DNA of 6,878 nucleotides from Frankiales bacterium. GTDB taxonomy: Bacteria; Actinomycetota; Actinomycetes; Mycobacteriales; SCTD01. The stretch covers positions 1 to 6,878 of the forward strand of contig JAOPVD010000287.1 of NCBI GenBank assembly GCA_025966295.1. Reading direction: 5' to 3'. Shown piece after piece: positions 1 to 6,537 of the stretch. The notes under the pieces are model-generated. The model was not told the origin of the DNA. It was given only the letters and a program-made list of their open reading frames with translations, and ran no database searches. The position numbers and the translations under genes were made by a program. The stretch's first letter is position 1. Every line of letters begins with the position of its first letter.

Positions 1-1015
1 GCTCGGCGACCCGGTGCCGGACGTCGAACCGGGCCTCGACGTGGGCCCGACCGGCGCGGCCCAGCGCCGGCCACCGGTCGGGGCGTGCGACCAGGGCGGT
101 GACCGCGTCGCGGAGGGCGCGCACGTCGCCCTCCGGCACCAGCACGGCGACGTCGGCAGGCACCGCTTCCGGGATGCCGCCGCTGGCCGTCGTCACGACC
201 GGTGCGCCACAGGCCAGCGCCTCGAGGTTCACCAGGCCGAGCGTCTCGGCGTCGCCGTCCGCCGCGACCCGGCTGGCGGTCAGGAGCAGGTCGGTCTGCT
301 CGAGGGCGCGGTGCACCGCACCGGGCGGGCTGCCGTCGACGACCTCGGCGTCCAGGCCGAGCTCCGCGAGCAGGCGCCGCAGCGCGTCCTCCAGCGGACC
401 CTGCCCGACGAACCGGCACCGCACGCCCGGGACGCCCGCCAGCGCGCGGGCCGCGTCCAGCACGCCCTTCTTCTCCACGAACCGCCCGGCGAAGGTCACC
501 GTGACCGGCCGGTCCACCGGTGCCTGCCGCTCCCGGAAGGCGTGCCGGGTCAGGTCGAGGCCGGACGGGATGACGCGCAAGCGCTCGTCGCGCACCCCGG
601 CACGGGACGCGGCGTCGGCCAGGTAGGTCGAGGGCACCACGACCAGGTCGGCCAGGGCGGCGCTCGGGCAGCCCTCGACCAGCAGGTCGTGACCGTGCAA
701 CGAGACCCCCCACGGCCGGCCGGTGCGCCGGGCGACCGCCTCCGCGTGCCCCGCCCAGTAGCCGAAGTGGGCGTGCAGCAGGTCGCTGCGCCGGCGCAGC
801 GCCACCATCGCCAGCGCCCCACGCAGCACCCGGTCGCTGCGGGCCGCGGCCCGGCCCAGGTCGTAGGCGGGCACCTTCGGGGTGGGAGCCGTGCCGCGTA
901 CGCCGTACGCGACCGCCGGCAATGTCGCGGCGGAACGGCCGACGGCATCGGCCACGAACCCCTCGGACGGCCGGATCCAGTCCCGGGCCACGTGCAGTAC
1001 GCGTGGTCTTTGCAC
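1..1015 (-). CDS. GT4-family (GT-B fold) glycosyltransferase, C-terminus cut off by the window edge
   Basis: Retaining glycosyltransferase that would move a sugar from a nucleotide-sugar donor to a glycan or lipid acceptor at the cytoplasmic face of the membrane. The 338 visible residues cover nearly the whole fold. The N-terminal Rossmann domain starts at RVLHVARDW (residues 5-13) and contains LLHAHFGYWAG (79-89) and SLHGHDL (105-111). The C-terminal donor-binding domain starts at VTFAGRFVEKKG (173-184), followed by RFVGQGPLE (201-209). It carries the family EX7E motif, E257 to E265, in ETLGLVNLEALACGAPVVTT. The last visible residues lie in the closing helices, so perhaps 10-50 residues are missing. 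The GTG start at 1015 is forced: the preceding in-frame codon (1016-1018) is TAG. There is no Shine-Dalgarno sequence, but a -10-like TACGTT lies six bases upstream, suggesting a leaderless message. It is divergent from the acyltransferase gene. Family assignment is firm; donor and acceptor are unknown. Confidence 0.9.
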   Translation of the reverse strand, partial: MQRPRVLHVARDWIRPSEGFVADAVGRSAATLPAVAYGVRGTAPTPKVPAYDLGRAAARSDRVLRGALAMVALRRRSDLLHAHFGYWAGHAEAVARRTGRPWGVSLHGHDLLVEGCPSAALADLVVVPSTYLADAASRAGVRDERLRVIPSGLDLTRHAFRERQAPVDRPVTVTFAGRFVEKKGVLDAARALAGVPGVRCRFVGQGPLEDALRRLLAELGLDAEVVDGSPPGAVHRALEQTDLLLTASRVAADGDAETLGLVNLEALACGAPVVTTASGGIPEAVPADVAVLVPEGDVRALRDAVTALVARPDRWPALGRAGRAHVEARFDVRHRVAE

Positions 1016-1021
1016 CTAGCC

Positions 1022-1027
1022 AACGTA
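1022..1027 (-). promoter_or_regulatory. Candidate -10 element for a leaderless GT4 transcript
   Basis: The minus strand reads TACGTT, matching the actinobacterial -10 pattern TANNNT. Exactly six bases (GGCTAG) then separate it from the GTG start codon at 1015. That places the predicted transcription start on the first base of the start codon, the usual geometry of leaderless actinobacterial genes, and fits the lack of a Shine-Dalgarno sequence. I see no good -35 hexamer. The element lies in the 73-base spacer between two divergent genes; I found no convincing plus-strand promoter there. Confidence 0.45.
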
Positions 1028-1077
1028 GTGGCGCAAGTGGGACAGTCCGGCCGGGACGCGCGCGGGACCAGCGCAGC

Positions 1078-1084
1078 GGGGGGG
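1078..1084 (+). promoter_or_regulatory. G-rich ribosome binding site of the acyltransferase gene
   Basis: A run of seven G residues ends four bases before the ATG at 1089. It can pair with the pyrimidine-rich 3' end of 16S rRNA and supports that ATG as the start, although it is not a canonical GGAGG and the spacing is short. Confidence 0.45.
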
Positions 1085-1088
1085 CCTG

Positions 1089-2219
1089 ATGACCAAGGCT
1101 GCAGCCGATGACGTCAGAAGCACGCCGACCGTCGAGCAGGCTGGGGAGGTCCGCTCCGCGCAGGTCGAGTCGCTTCGCGCCCTCGCCGCATTAGGGGTGC
1201 TGGTCGGGCACGTCTACGGCTGGTCGCACCTCTACGGCCCCGAGGTGTTCCAGAGCTACGTCGGGCGGGCACTGCTGGGCGGCGGGTTCGGCGTCTCGCT
1301 GTTCTTCACCCTCAGCGGCTACCTGCTCTTCCTGCCGTTCGCCCGGGCGACGTGGGGGACGGCGCCGCCGGTCGCCCTCGGCCGGTATGCCCTGAACCGG
1401 GCGCTGCGGGTGCTGCCGCTCTACTACGTGGTGATCGCCTTCTTCCTCGTCGTGCAGGGTGAGGAACTGCGGCCCGCCTGGTGGCGCTTCGCACTGCTGC
1501 TCGAGAGCTTCTGGTCCGACTCGGTGGCGCAGGTCGACGGCCCGGTCTGGTCGCTGCTGCTCGAGGTGCAGTTCTACGCGCTGCTGCCCTTGCTGGCGCT
1601 GGGGCTGGCCCGCGGCTCGGGCGGGTCCTTGGGCCGGGCGGCCGTGCTGCTGCTGGCGCTCGGCAGCATCGGCCTGGTGGTCCGGGTGGCGACCGTCAAC
1701 GTCGGCCACCCCTCCGAGGTCTGGCGCTACTCCCTGCCAGCCTGGGCGGTGTTCTTCGTGCCGGGGCTGCTGCTCGCGCTCGTCCGGGTCCGCTGGGACC
1801 AGCAGCGGCCGTCCTGGGCGGACCGCGGTCCGCGGTCGTCGCCGCTGCCCTGGATCCTGATCTCCATGGCGCTGCTGCTGGTCGTGTTCCACGACTACCG
1901 GCTCGACGCCCTGCTGCTGCCTGCCTGGTTCGTCCTGGTCGGCGCGTGCGTCCTGCCGCTGCGCTCGGACCGCGGCCTGCGCTGGCTGGGCTGGCGGCCG
2001 CTGAGCCTGCTCGGGGTGGCGTCCTACAGCCTCTACCTGTGGCACGAGCCGCTGGTCCGCTCGCTCCGGCTCGCCTCCTGGATGCCGGACGGACTGTTGC
2101 CGCTGGGGGTGACGGCCGGTGTCCTCAGCATCGCGGTCGCGTTCCTGAGCTATCACCTCGTCGAGGCACCGTTCCTGCGCCTGCGCCGGCAGTGGCACGG
2201 CCGTGGGCCCGCGGCCTGA
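1089..2219 (+). CDS. Acyltransferase family 3 integral membrane protein (putative O-acyltransferase)
   Basis: A 376-residue polytopic membrane protein of the acyltransferase-3 family (OafA/NodX type). These enzymes move acetyl or other short acyl groups across or at the membrane onto sugars of surface glycans, glycolipids or secondary metabolites. Family landmarks appear in order: ESLRALAALGVLVGH (residues 27-41) with the conserved Arg30 and His41; SLFFTLSGYLLFLPF (70-84); RALRVLPLYYVV (104-115); VWSLLLEVQFYALLPLL (153-169), matching the usual WSLxxEEQFY block; and ASYSLYLWHEPLV (311-323). SYHLVEAPFLRLRR (354-367) closes the protein. Roughly ten hydrophobic segments are evident, and the length is typical of the stand-alone family without an SGNH domain. 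The first 22 residues are polar and precede the conserved core. It sits upstream of the methyltransferase on the same strand. Membership is clear; acyl donor, acceptor and regiochemistry cannot be read from sequence. Confidence 0.93.
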   Translation: MTKAAADDVRSTPTVEQAGEVRSAQVESLRALAALGVLVGHVYGWSHLYGPEVFQSYVGRALLGGGFGVSLFFTLSGYLLFLPFARATWGTAPPVALGRYALNRALRVLPLYYVVIAFFLVVQGEELRPAWWRFALLLESFWSDSVAQVDGPVWSLLLEVQFYALLPLLALGLARGSGGSLGRAAVLLLALGSIGLVVRVATVNVGHPSEVWRYSLPAWAVFFVPGLLLALVRVRWDQQRPSWADRGPRSSPLPWILISMALLLVVFHDYRLDALLLPAWFVLVGACVLPLRSDRGLRWLGWRPLSLLGVASYSLYLWHEPLVRSLRLASWMPDGLLPLGVTAGVLSIAVAFLSYHLVEAPFLRLRRQWHGRGPAA

Positions 2220-2241
2220 TCCCGGCTGGCATGCTGCGCAG

Positions 2242-2904
2242 GTGCTCCGCTCCCTGCGCCGCCGCCGCCCTGCCGGCGAGGACCCCGACGACCAGCCGCC
2301 GTTCCTGGACTCGGCGTCGTACTGGGAACGGCGCTACGCCACCGGCGGCGACTCGGGGGTGGGCTCGTACGACCAGCTCGCGCAGTTCAAGGCCACGACG
2401 CTGAACCGGTTCGTGGCCGACCACGGCGTCGCGTCGGTGGTCGAGCTCGGTTGCGGCGACGGCAACCAGCTCGCGCTCGCCGAGTACCCGTCCTACATCG
2501 GCCTGGACGTCGCGCCGTCGGCGGTGGACCGCTGCATCGCCGCGTTCCGCGACGACCCGAGCAAGAGCTTCTTCCGCTACGACCCGGACCGCTTCGTCGA
2601 CCGCCAGGGCACCTTCCGGTGCGACCTCGCACTGTCGCTGGACGTGGTGTTCCACCTCGTCGAAGACGCCGTCTTCGAGCGCTACATGCACACGCTGTTC
2701 GACTGCGGCGGCCGGTTCGTGTGCATCTACTCCAGCAACGACGAGGTCCCCGACATCGGCCATCACGTGCGGCACCGGCACTTCACGCCCTGGGTCGAGC
2801 AGCACCGCCCCGACTGGGTGCTGGTGGAGCGCGTGCCCAACCCGCACCGCGGCCGGCTCGAGGGTGCCGTCTCCGACTTCTGGTTCTACGCCGCGGTGCG
2901 CTGA
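2242..2904 (+). CDS. Class I SAM-dependent methyltransferase
   Basis: A 220-residue single-domain Rossmann-fold methyltransferase. Motif I is VVELGCGDGNQLALAEY (residues 66-82). It is followed by YIGLDVAPSAVD (85-96), whose Asp89 sits where class I enzymes bind the SAM ribose. CDLALSLDVVFHLVED (127-142) is the motif IV region, and GGRFVCIYSSN (156-166) the next strand. An Arg-rich N-terminus precedes SASYWERRYATGG (24-36), probably a substrate cap or helix. I chose GTG 2242, giving a protein beginning LRSLRRRRP, because it avoids overlap with the acyltransferase. An in-frame GTG at 2203 would add 13 residues, overlap that gene by 17 bases and allow translational coupling. Neither start has a clear Shine-Dalgarno sequence. 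Position beside acyltransferase and glycosyltransferase genes suggests methylation of a sugar or glycan precursor; that is inference, since the motifs identify only the cofactor. Confidence 0.85.
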   Translation: MLRSLRRRRPAGEDPDDQPPFLDSASYWERRYATGGDSGVGSYDQLAQFKATTLNRFVADHGVASVVELGCGDGNQLALAEYPSYIGLDVAPSAVDRCIAAFRDDPSKSFFRYDPDRFVDRQGTFRCDLALSLDVVFHLVEDAVFERYMHTLFDCGGRFVCIYSSNDEVPDIGHHVRHRHFTPWVEQHRPDWVLVERVPNPHRGRLEGAVSDFWFYAAVR

Positions 2905-2931
2905 CCGCCGGTCACAGCAGCAGCCGGCGGT
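2904..2931. terminator. Possible bidirectional terminator at the convergent gene junction
   Basis: ACCGCCGG (2904-2911) and CCGGCGGT (2924-2931) form a perfect eight-base GC-rich stem with a 12-base loop. The left arm begins at the last base of the methyltransferase stop codon. The loop contains the stop codon of the opposing GT2 gene (2912-2914). No T-tract follows on either strand, which is common for actinobacterial terminators but leaves the call weak in such GC-rich DNA. Confidence 0.35.
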
Positions 2932-3862
2932 GCCGGGCCGAGCCGCGGGCCAGCGTCGCGACCTCGGCCAGGTCGATGACCAGCTGGGCCGGCAGCACCC
3001 ACGGCCAGTGCCGGCGGCGGGCGTTGACGGGTGCGTCGCCGGTCCGCAGCCGGACCCAGGGGACGACCGCCGCCAACGCCACCGGGTGCCGGAGCGCACC
3101 GACGACGCCGGCTGCCGCGAGCACCGCCACCGGGTGCGTCCGCCGCCACCACCGGTGGCTGTGCAGGACGGTGCCGGCGGTGGCCGGGTGCCGCGCGGCG
3201 AACAGCGGGATGTCGACCCACTTGGCGGTCTCCTGCAGCGCCGCCCACCACGAGCTGGGCCGCACGTCGTGGTGCACGAGGGCGGCGGGCACGAAGACCG
3301 GCTCGGCACCGGCCTCCAGCGCCCGCAGGCCCAGGTCGGTGTCCTCACCGGCGGCCCGGCGGTACCGGTGGTCGAAGCCGCCCAGCTGCTCCAGCAGCGC
3401 CCGGGGATAGCCGACGTTGCAGGTCTGGAAGTGGGTCGCGTCCTCCACCCGCAGGGTGCGGCTGAACGGCCCGTCGACGTCGGCCTGCGCGGGGTCGGGG
3501 CCGGTCCGGCCCACTGTCACCCGACCCGGTGCACAGGCCGCCAGGTGCGCGCCGGCCCACCCCCGCGCCGGCTGGCAGTCGTCGTCGGTGAACAGCACCA
3601 ACTCGCCGTGGGCCGCCTGCCACGCGGCGTTCCGCCCGTACGCGGGCCCGCGGTTGACCTCGCCGTGGAGCACCGTGAGGGCCAGCCGCCCGCTCTGCTG
3701 CCAGCGGGCCAGCACGGCCGCGGTGTCATCCGTTGACGCGTCGTCGTAGACCACCACCTCGAGGGTGCCGCCGAGGTCCTGCCGAGCCAGGGCCGCGAGC
3801 AGCCGGTCGAGGCGCGTCGCCCGGCCGAACGTGGAGACGCACACCGACACCGTCGGCGTCAT
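2912..3862 (-). CDS. GT2-family (GT-A fold) glycosyltransferase
   Basis: A 316-residue inverting glycosyltransferase expected to use a nucleotide-diphosphate sugar at the cytoplasmic membrane face. The N-terminus VSVCVSTFGRATRLDRLLAAL (residues 5-25) is the classic GT2 opening. VVVYDDASTDDT (36-47) forms the nucleotide-binding loop. RGPAYGRNAAW (71-81) leads into ELVLFTDDDCQPARGW (87-102), holding the metal-binding Asp cluster. TCNVGYPRALLEQLGGFDHRY (147-167) and AGEDTDLGLR (171-180) are the acceptor-side motif with the probable catalytic-base ED. After about residue 240 come a hydrophobic stretch (243-270) and a second weaker one (287-304), which may anchor the protein; the tail is basic. 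The ATG at 3862 overlaps the SDR stop codon as ATGA with no Shine-Dalgarno sequence, indicating translational coupling. It is the last gene of the minus-strand run. Sugar and acceptor are not predictable. Confidence 0.92.
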   Translation of the reverse strand: MTPTVSVCVSTFGRATRLDRLLAALARQDLGGTLEVVVYDDASTDDTAAVLARWQQSGRLALTVLHGEVNRGPAYGRNAAWQAAHGELVLFTDDDCQPARGWAGAHLAACAPGRVTVGRTGPDPAQADVDGPFSRTLRVEDATHFQTCNVGYPRALLEQLGGFDHRYRRAAGEDTDLGLRALEAGAEPVFVPAALVHHDVRPSSWWAALQETAKWVDIPLFAARHPATAGTVLHSHRWWRRTHPVAVLAAAGVVGALRHPVALAAVVPWVRLRTGDAPVNARRRHWPWVLPAQLVIDLAEVATLARGSARHRRLLL

Positions 3863-4830
3863 ACGGCGAACGACGACTGGTCGCGGGAGAGCTCGTTCGT
3901 GTACCAGCTGATGGTCCGCTGCAACCCCTCGGCGAGCGCGACCTGGGGTGACCAGCCGAGCTCGGTGCGGGCGCGGCTGGAGTCGGCGTACATCCGCCAG
4001 ATCTCGGTAGGCCGGTCCGGAAGAGCACCGAACTGCGCCTCGACCGGGTCGTTCATGAGCTTCAGGACGGTCGCGGCGAGGTCTCTCATCGAGACCTCCT
4101 CGCCGCAGCCGAGGTTGTAGAGGCGTCCCGGTCGGCCGTGCAAGCCGGCTGCCAAGAACCCCGCCGCAAGGTCGCTCGCGAAGTTGAACTCGCGGGTCTG
4201 CTTGCCCTGCGTCATGAGCAGCGGCTGGCCCTTGAGCGCCCGCACGATGATCTCGGGGATGATGCGGTCGGGGCTCTGCGCCGGTCCGTAGGCGTTGAAG
4301 GGGCGGACCATGACCAGCGGCCAGCCCTTGCCCTGATGGAACATCCGGCAGTAGCGCTCTCCGGCGTACTTGCTGACCGAGTACGGGGAGATCGGGTTGA
4401 CGGGGCCATCTTCTCGGAACGGCACGTCGACGTCGCCGTAGATCTCGCTGGTGCCGGTGTAGACGAACTTGTCGAAGCCGAAACGGGCAAGGGCCTGCAG
4501 CAGGTTCACCGTGCCCTGCACGTTGACCTGCACGCACTCGTCGACCCGCTGCCAGGACTTGCCCACGTGCGTGTAGGCCCCGAGATGGAAGATCAGCCGC
4601 GGTCGCACCTGCTCCGCGAGCGCATCCATGGCGGAGCGGTCAGCGAGGCTGCCCTCGTGCAGCGTGATGCGTTCGCGCACCGGGAGCAGCCGCTGCGGGT
4701 AGACGGCGGAGACCGTGCTGGTCAGGGCATGCACGTCCGCGCCTTCTTCGAGCAGGCGTGAGGTCAGGTGCGAGCCCAGGAAGCCGGTCGCGCCCGTCAC
4801 GAGCACCGGAACGCCAGTCAGCGCAGCCAC
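3859..4830 (-). CDS. Extended SDR nucleotide-sugar epimerase/dehydratase
   Basis: A 323-residue NAD(P)-dependent sugar-nucleotide enzyme. The cofactor-binding loop is VTGATGFLGSHL (residues 11-22; Gly13, 16, 19). FHLGAYTHVGKSW (81-93) follows. The active site combines YTGTSEIYGD (124-133; Thr127-Ser128-Glu129) with SPYSVSKYAGERY (148-160; Tyr150, Lys154). RPFNAYGP (176-183) and TREFNFASDLAAG (212-224) shape the substrate pocket. A Thr-Ser-Glu triad is seen in 4,6-dehydratases and UDP-glucuronate decarboxylases as well as some epimerases, so 4,6-dehydratase or 4-epimerase activity are both possible. The sequence does not look like CDP-glucose 4,6-dehydratase or a canonical GDP-mannose 4,6-dehydratase. 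The GTG start at 4830 is fixed by a perfect AAGGAGGT five bases upstream; the gene overlaps the preceding nucleotidyltransferase by 13 bases. Sampled rows are near 63-65% GC, below the neighbours, hinting at separate ancestry. It probably acts on the sugar nucleotide made by the upstream gene. Confidence 0.88.
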   Translation of the reverse strand: MAALTGVPVLVTGATGFLGSHLTSRLLEEGADVHALTSTVSAVYPQRLLPVRERITLHEGSLADRSAMDALAEQVRPRLIFHLGAYTHVGKSWQRVDECVQVNVQGTVNLLQALARFGFDKFVYTGTSEIYGDVDVPFREDGPVNPISPYSVSKYAGERYCRMFHQGKGWPLVMVRPFNAYGPAQSPDRIIPEIIVRALKGQPLLMTQGKQTREFNFASDLAAGFLAAGLHGRPGRLYNLGCGEEVSMRDLAATVLKLMNDPVEAQFGALPDRPTEIWRMYADSSRARTELGWSPQVALAEGLQRTISWYTNELSRDQSSFAV

Positions 4831-5555
4831 GGACTACCTCCTTCTTTGGCGAGTCGTCCCATCTCGGCGACGTCCTTCTGGGTGTCCATCGACTTCCAGA
4901 AGCCGTGATGACGGTAGGCCCGCAGTCGTCCGCGGGCGGCGAGGGCCGGCAGGACGTCGCGCTCGAGATCCGGTCCCGGCCATCGGTCGAAGACGCTGCG
5001 CTCGAACGCGAAGAACCCGGCGTTGATCCAGTGGTCGGCCAGCACCGGCTTCTCCCGGAAGCCGAGGACGCGCTCGTCCGGCCCGATCTCGAGGGTGCCG
5101 TACTGCGAGGGCAGCGGCACGGTGGTGACCGTCCCGACGACGTCGCCTGCGGCCCGGTGCGCGGCCAGCAGCGACAGCAGGTCGACGTCGCCGAGGCCAT
5201 CGCCGTAGGTCGCGAAGAAGGTCCCGCCCAGCAGCGGCGCGCACCGCCGGATCCGCTCGCCGGTGTCGCAGTCCTCGCCCGTATCGACGCACTCGATGCT
5301 GACGTCGTGCTTCAGCTGGCAGTGCGAGGCCCACTGCCGGACCAGGTCGCCGCGGTACCCGGTGGCGAGCACAAAGCGCCTGACGCCCTGCGTCCGGTAG
5401 ATCTCGAGCAGGTGCTCGAGGACCGGCCGGTCGCCCGCGGGCAGCAGCGGCTTGGGGACGTCCTCCGTGAGCGGCCACGCGCGCGTTCCGCGTCCGCCGC
5501 AGAGGACCACCGCGACCAGGTCCTCGTCGGACAGGGCATCCGAGCGGAGCTCCAC
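4818..5555 (-). CDS. Sugar-1-phosphate nucleotidyltransferase, glucose-1-phosphate cytidylyltransferase (RfbF/DdhA)-like
   Basis: A 245-residue enzyme predicted to couple a hexose-1-phosphate to an NTP, giving an NDP-sugar and pyrophosphate. VVLCGGRGTRAWPLTEDVPKP (residues 16-36) is the nucleotidyltransferase signature with the GGxGTR loop and the Pro-Lys pair. Features that favour the cytidylyltransferase branch are VDTGEDCDTGERIRR (90-104), TYGDGLGDVDL (116-126) with the metal-binding Asp, GFREKP (165-170), INAGFFAFE (177-185) and the C-terminal GFWKSMDTQKD (218-228). RfbF proteins run near 257 residues, so the length fits. The GTG at 5555 gives a 15-residue lead before the first strand and lies five bases beyond the upstream stop codon, without a clear Shine-Dalgarno sequence. 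A nearby internal GTG in VAVVL could also serve. Actual base preference (CTP, dTTP or UTP) is inferred from motif resemblance only. No CDP-glucose 4,6-dehydratase gene is adjacent. Confidence 0.85.
   Translation of the reverse strand: MELRSDALSDEDLVAVVLCGGRGTRAWPLTEDVPKPLLPAGDRPVLEHLLEIYRTQGVRRFVLATGYRGDLVRQWASHCQLKHDVSIECVDTGEDCDTGERIRRCAPLLGGTFFATYGDGLGDVDLLSLLAAHRAAGDVVGTVTTVPLPSQYGTLEIGPDERVLGFREKPVLADHWINAGFFAFERSVFDRWPGPDLERDVLPALAARGRLRAYRHHGFWKSMDTQKDVAEMGRLAKEGGSPWLR
4836..4843 (-). promoter_or_regulatory. Strong ribosome binding site for the SDR gene
   Basis: AAGGAGGT on the minus strand lies five bases upstream of the GTG at 4830, inside the 3' end of the nucleotidyltransferase gene. 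It is the only near-perfect Shine-Dalgarno sequence I see in the window, and it decides the SDR start. Confidence 0.8.
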
Positions 5556-5560
5556 GCCGG

Positions 5561-6514
5561 TCAGACCACGACGAGATCGGAGTGCTCGCCGAACCAGCCG
5601 ATGGTCCGGGCGAGCCCCTCCTCGAACTGCACCTTCGGCTCCCAGCCGAGGTCGCGCTTGGCGACCGTGATGTCGGGCTGGCGGATGCTCGGGTCGTCGA
5701 CCGGGCGATCGATGAAAACGATCTCGCTGTTGCTGCCGGTCAGCCGCTTGATGGTCTCCGCCAGGTGCAGCACCGACGTCTCGTGCGGGTTGCCGATGTT
5801 GACCGGGCCGGTGAGGTCGGAGCGCAGCAGCCGCAGGATGCCTTCGATGAGGTCGTCCACGTAGATGATCGAGCGGGTCTGCGAGCCGTCGCCGGCGACC
5901 GTGATCGGCTTGCCGGTGAGCGCCTGGCTGGTGAACGCCGGGATGGCGCGCCCGTCGTTCGGCCGCATCCGGGGGCCGTGGGTGTTGAAGATCCGGACGA
6001 TGGCGGTGTCGACGCCGTGGGTGCGGTGGTAGGCCATCGTCAGCGCCTCGGCGTACCGCTTGGCCTCGTCGTAGACCCCCCGCGGTCCGACCGGGTTCAC
6101 GTGCCCCCAGTAGGTCTCCGGCTGCGGGTGCACCTGCGGGTCGCCGTACGTCTCGGAGGTGGAGGCCAGCAGGAAGCGGGCGCCCTTCTCCTTCGCCAGC
6201 CCGAGGGCGTGCAGGGTGCCGGTCGAGCCGACCTTCAGCGTCTCGATGGGCAGCTGAAGGTAGTCGATCGGTGAGGCCGGCGAGGCGAAGTGCATGACCT
6301 GGTCGACCGGCCCGGGGACGTGCACGTAGTCGGTGACGTCCGCCTTCACCAGCCGGAACGCGTCGTTCTCCATGAGGTGCGCGACGTTGTGCGGCGTACC
6401 GGTCAGGAAGTTGTCCAGCGCGAGGACCTCGTGGCCGTCGGCGAGCAGCCGCTCGCACAGGTGGGAGCCGAGAAAGCCAGCCCCGCCCGTCACGACTGTG
6501 CGCACGCCGCGCAC
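5561..6514 (-). CDS. uxs: UDP-glucuronate decarboxylase (UDP-xylose synthase)
   Basis: A 317-residue SDR that converts UDP-glucuronate to UDP-xylose via NAD-dependent oxidation at C4 and decarboxylation; related enzymes may stop at the 4-keto-pentose. The sequence is close to the family pattern along its whole length: VVTGGAGFLGSHLCERLL (residues 7-24), DNFLTG (34-39), HFASPASPIDY (75-85), LLASTSETYGDP (115-126) with Thr119-Ser120-Glu121, HPQPETYWGHVNPVGPRGVYDE (129-150) with Tyr148, and Lys152. IFNTHGPRMRPNDGR (175-189), GDGSQTRSIIYVDDL (208-222) and DDPSIRQPDI (273-282) complete the substrate site. The HPQPE-YWG-VNP-GPR block separates this family from ordinary epimerases. GTG 6514 gives the longest form; GTG 6505 would start at MRTVVTGG and suits a leaderless message. 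It is the first gene of the operon. The required UDP-glucose dehydrogenase is not in view. Confidence 0.93.
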   Translation of the reverse strand: MRGVRTVVTGGAGFLGSHLCERLLADGHEVLALDNFLTGTPHNVAHLMENDAFRLVKADVTDYVHVPGPVDQVMHFASPASPIDYLQLPIETLKVGSTGTLHALGLAKEKGARFLLASTSETYGDPQVHPQPETYWGHVNPVGPRGVYDEAKRYAEALTMAYHRTHGVDTAIVRIFNTHGPRMRPNDGRAIPAFTSQALTGKPITVAGDGSQTRSIIYVDDLIEGILRLLRSDLTGPVNIGNPHETSVLHLAETIKRLTGSNSEIVFIDRPVDDPSIRQPDITVAKRDLGWEPKVQFEEGLARTIGWFGEHSDLVVV

Positions 6515-6518
6515 CCTA
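6513..6518 (-). promoter_or_regulatory. Weak candidate -10 element for the polysaccharide operon
   Basis: The minus strand reads TAGGGT (TANNNT pattern), followed by seven bases and then the in-frame GTG at 6505. If this is the -10, transcription would start within a base of that codon and the GTG at 6514 would not be used. No -35 is evident. The alternative is read-through from dcd across the inverted repeat. Confidence 0.25.
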
Positions 6519-6537
6519 CGGCACGCCCCAATTCTCC

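Noticed and set aside
14..1111. Long plus-strand open frame antisense to the GT4 gene
   Set aside because: Its translation is low-complexity, rich in Arg, Gly, Ala and Pro with no recognisable domain. The minus strand gives a clean GT4 protein with the EX7E motif. High GC content produces such shadow frames.
1818..1833. Perfect 16-base palindrome GCGGACCGCGGTCCGC inside the acyltransferase gene
   Set aside because: It lies in coding sequence for an Arg/Gly/Pro-rich loop. Short GC palindromes are expected at this base composition, and nothing suggests an operator here.
2125..3348. Long minus-strand open frame antisense to the methyltransferase and in another frame of the GT2 gene
   Set aside because: It crosses two well-supported genes and has no coherent domain; the conserved motifs are all in the other frames.
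3859..4830. Calling the SDR a CDP-glucose 4,6-dehydratase because of its neighbour
   Set aside because: The cofactor and active-site blocks (TGATGFLG, TSEIYG, SPYSVSKYAGE) fit a generic epimerase/dehydratase. I could not recognise the CDP-glucose dehydratase pattern, so a neutral name was kept.
4758..5864. Plus-strand open frame opposite the nucleotidyltransferase and the 3' end of the UDP-xylose synthase gene
   Set aside because: The translation has no family motif, and the opposite strand encodes two textbook sugar-nucleotide enzymes.
5582..6274. Plus-strand open frame opposite the UDP-xylose synthase gene
   Set aside because: Its Asp/Val/Arg/Gly-rich composition is the mirror of the real gene's codons; there are no motifs and no ribosome binding site.
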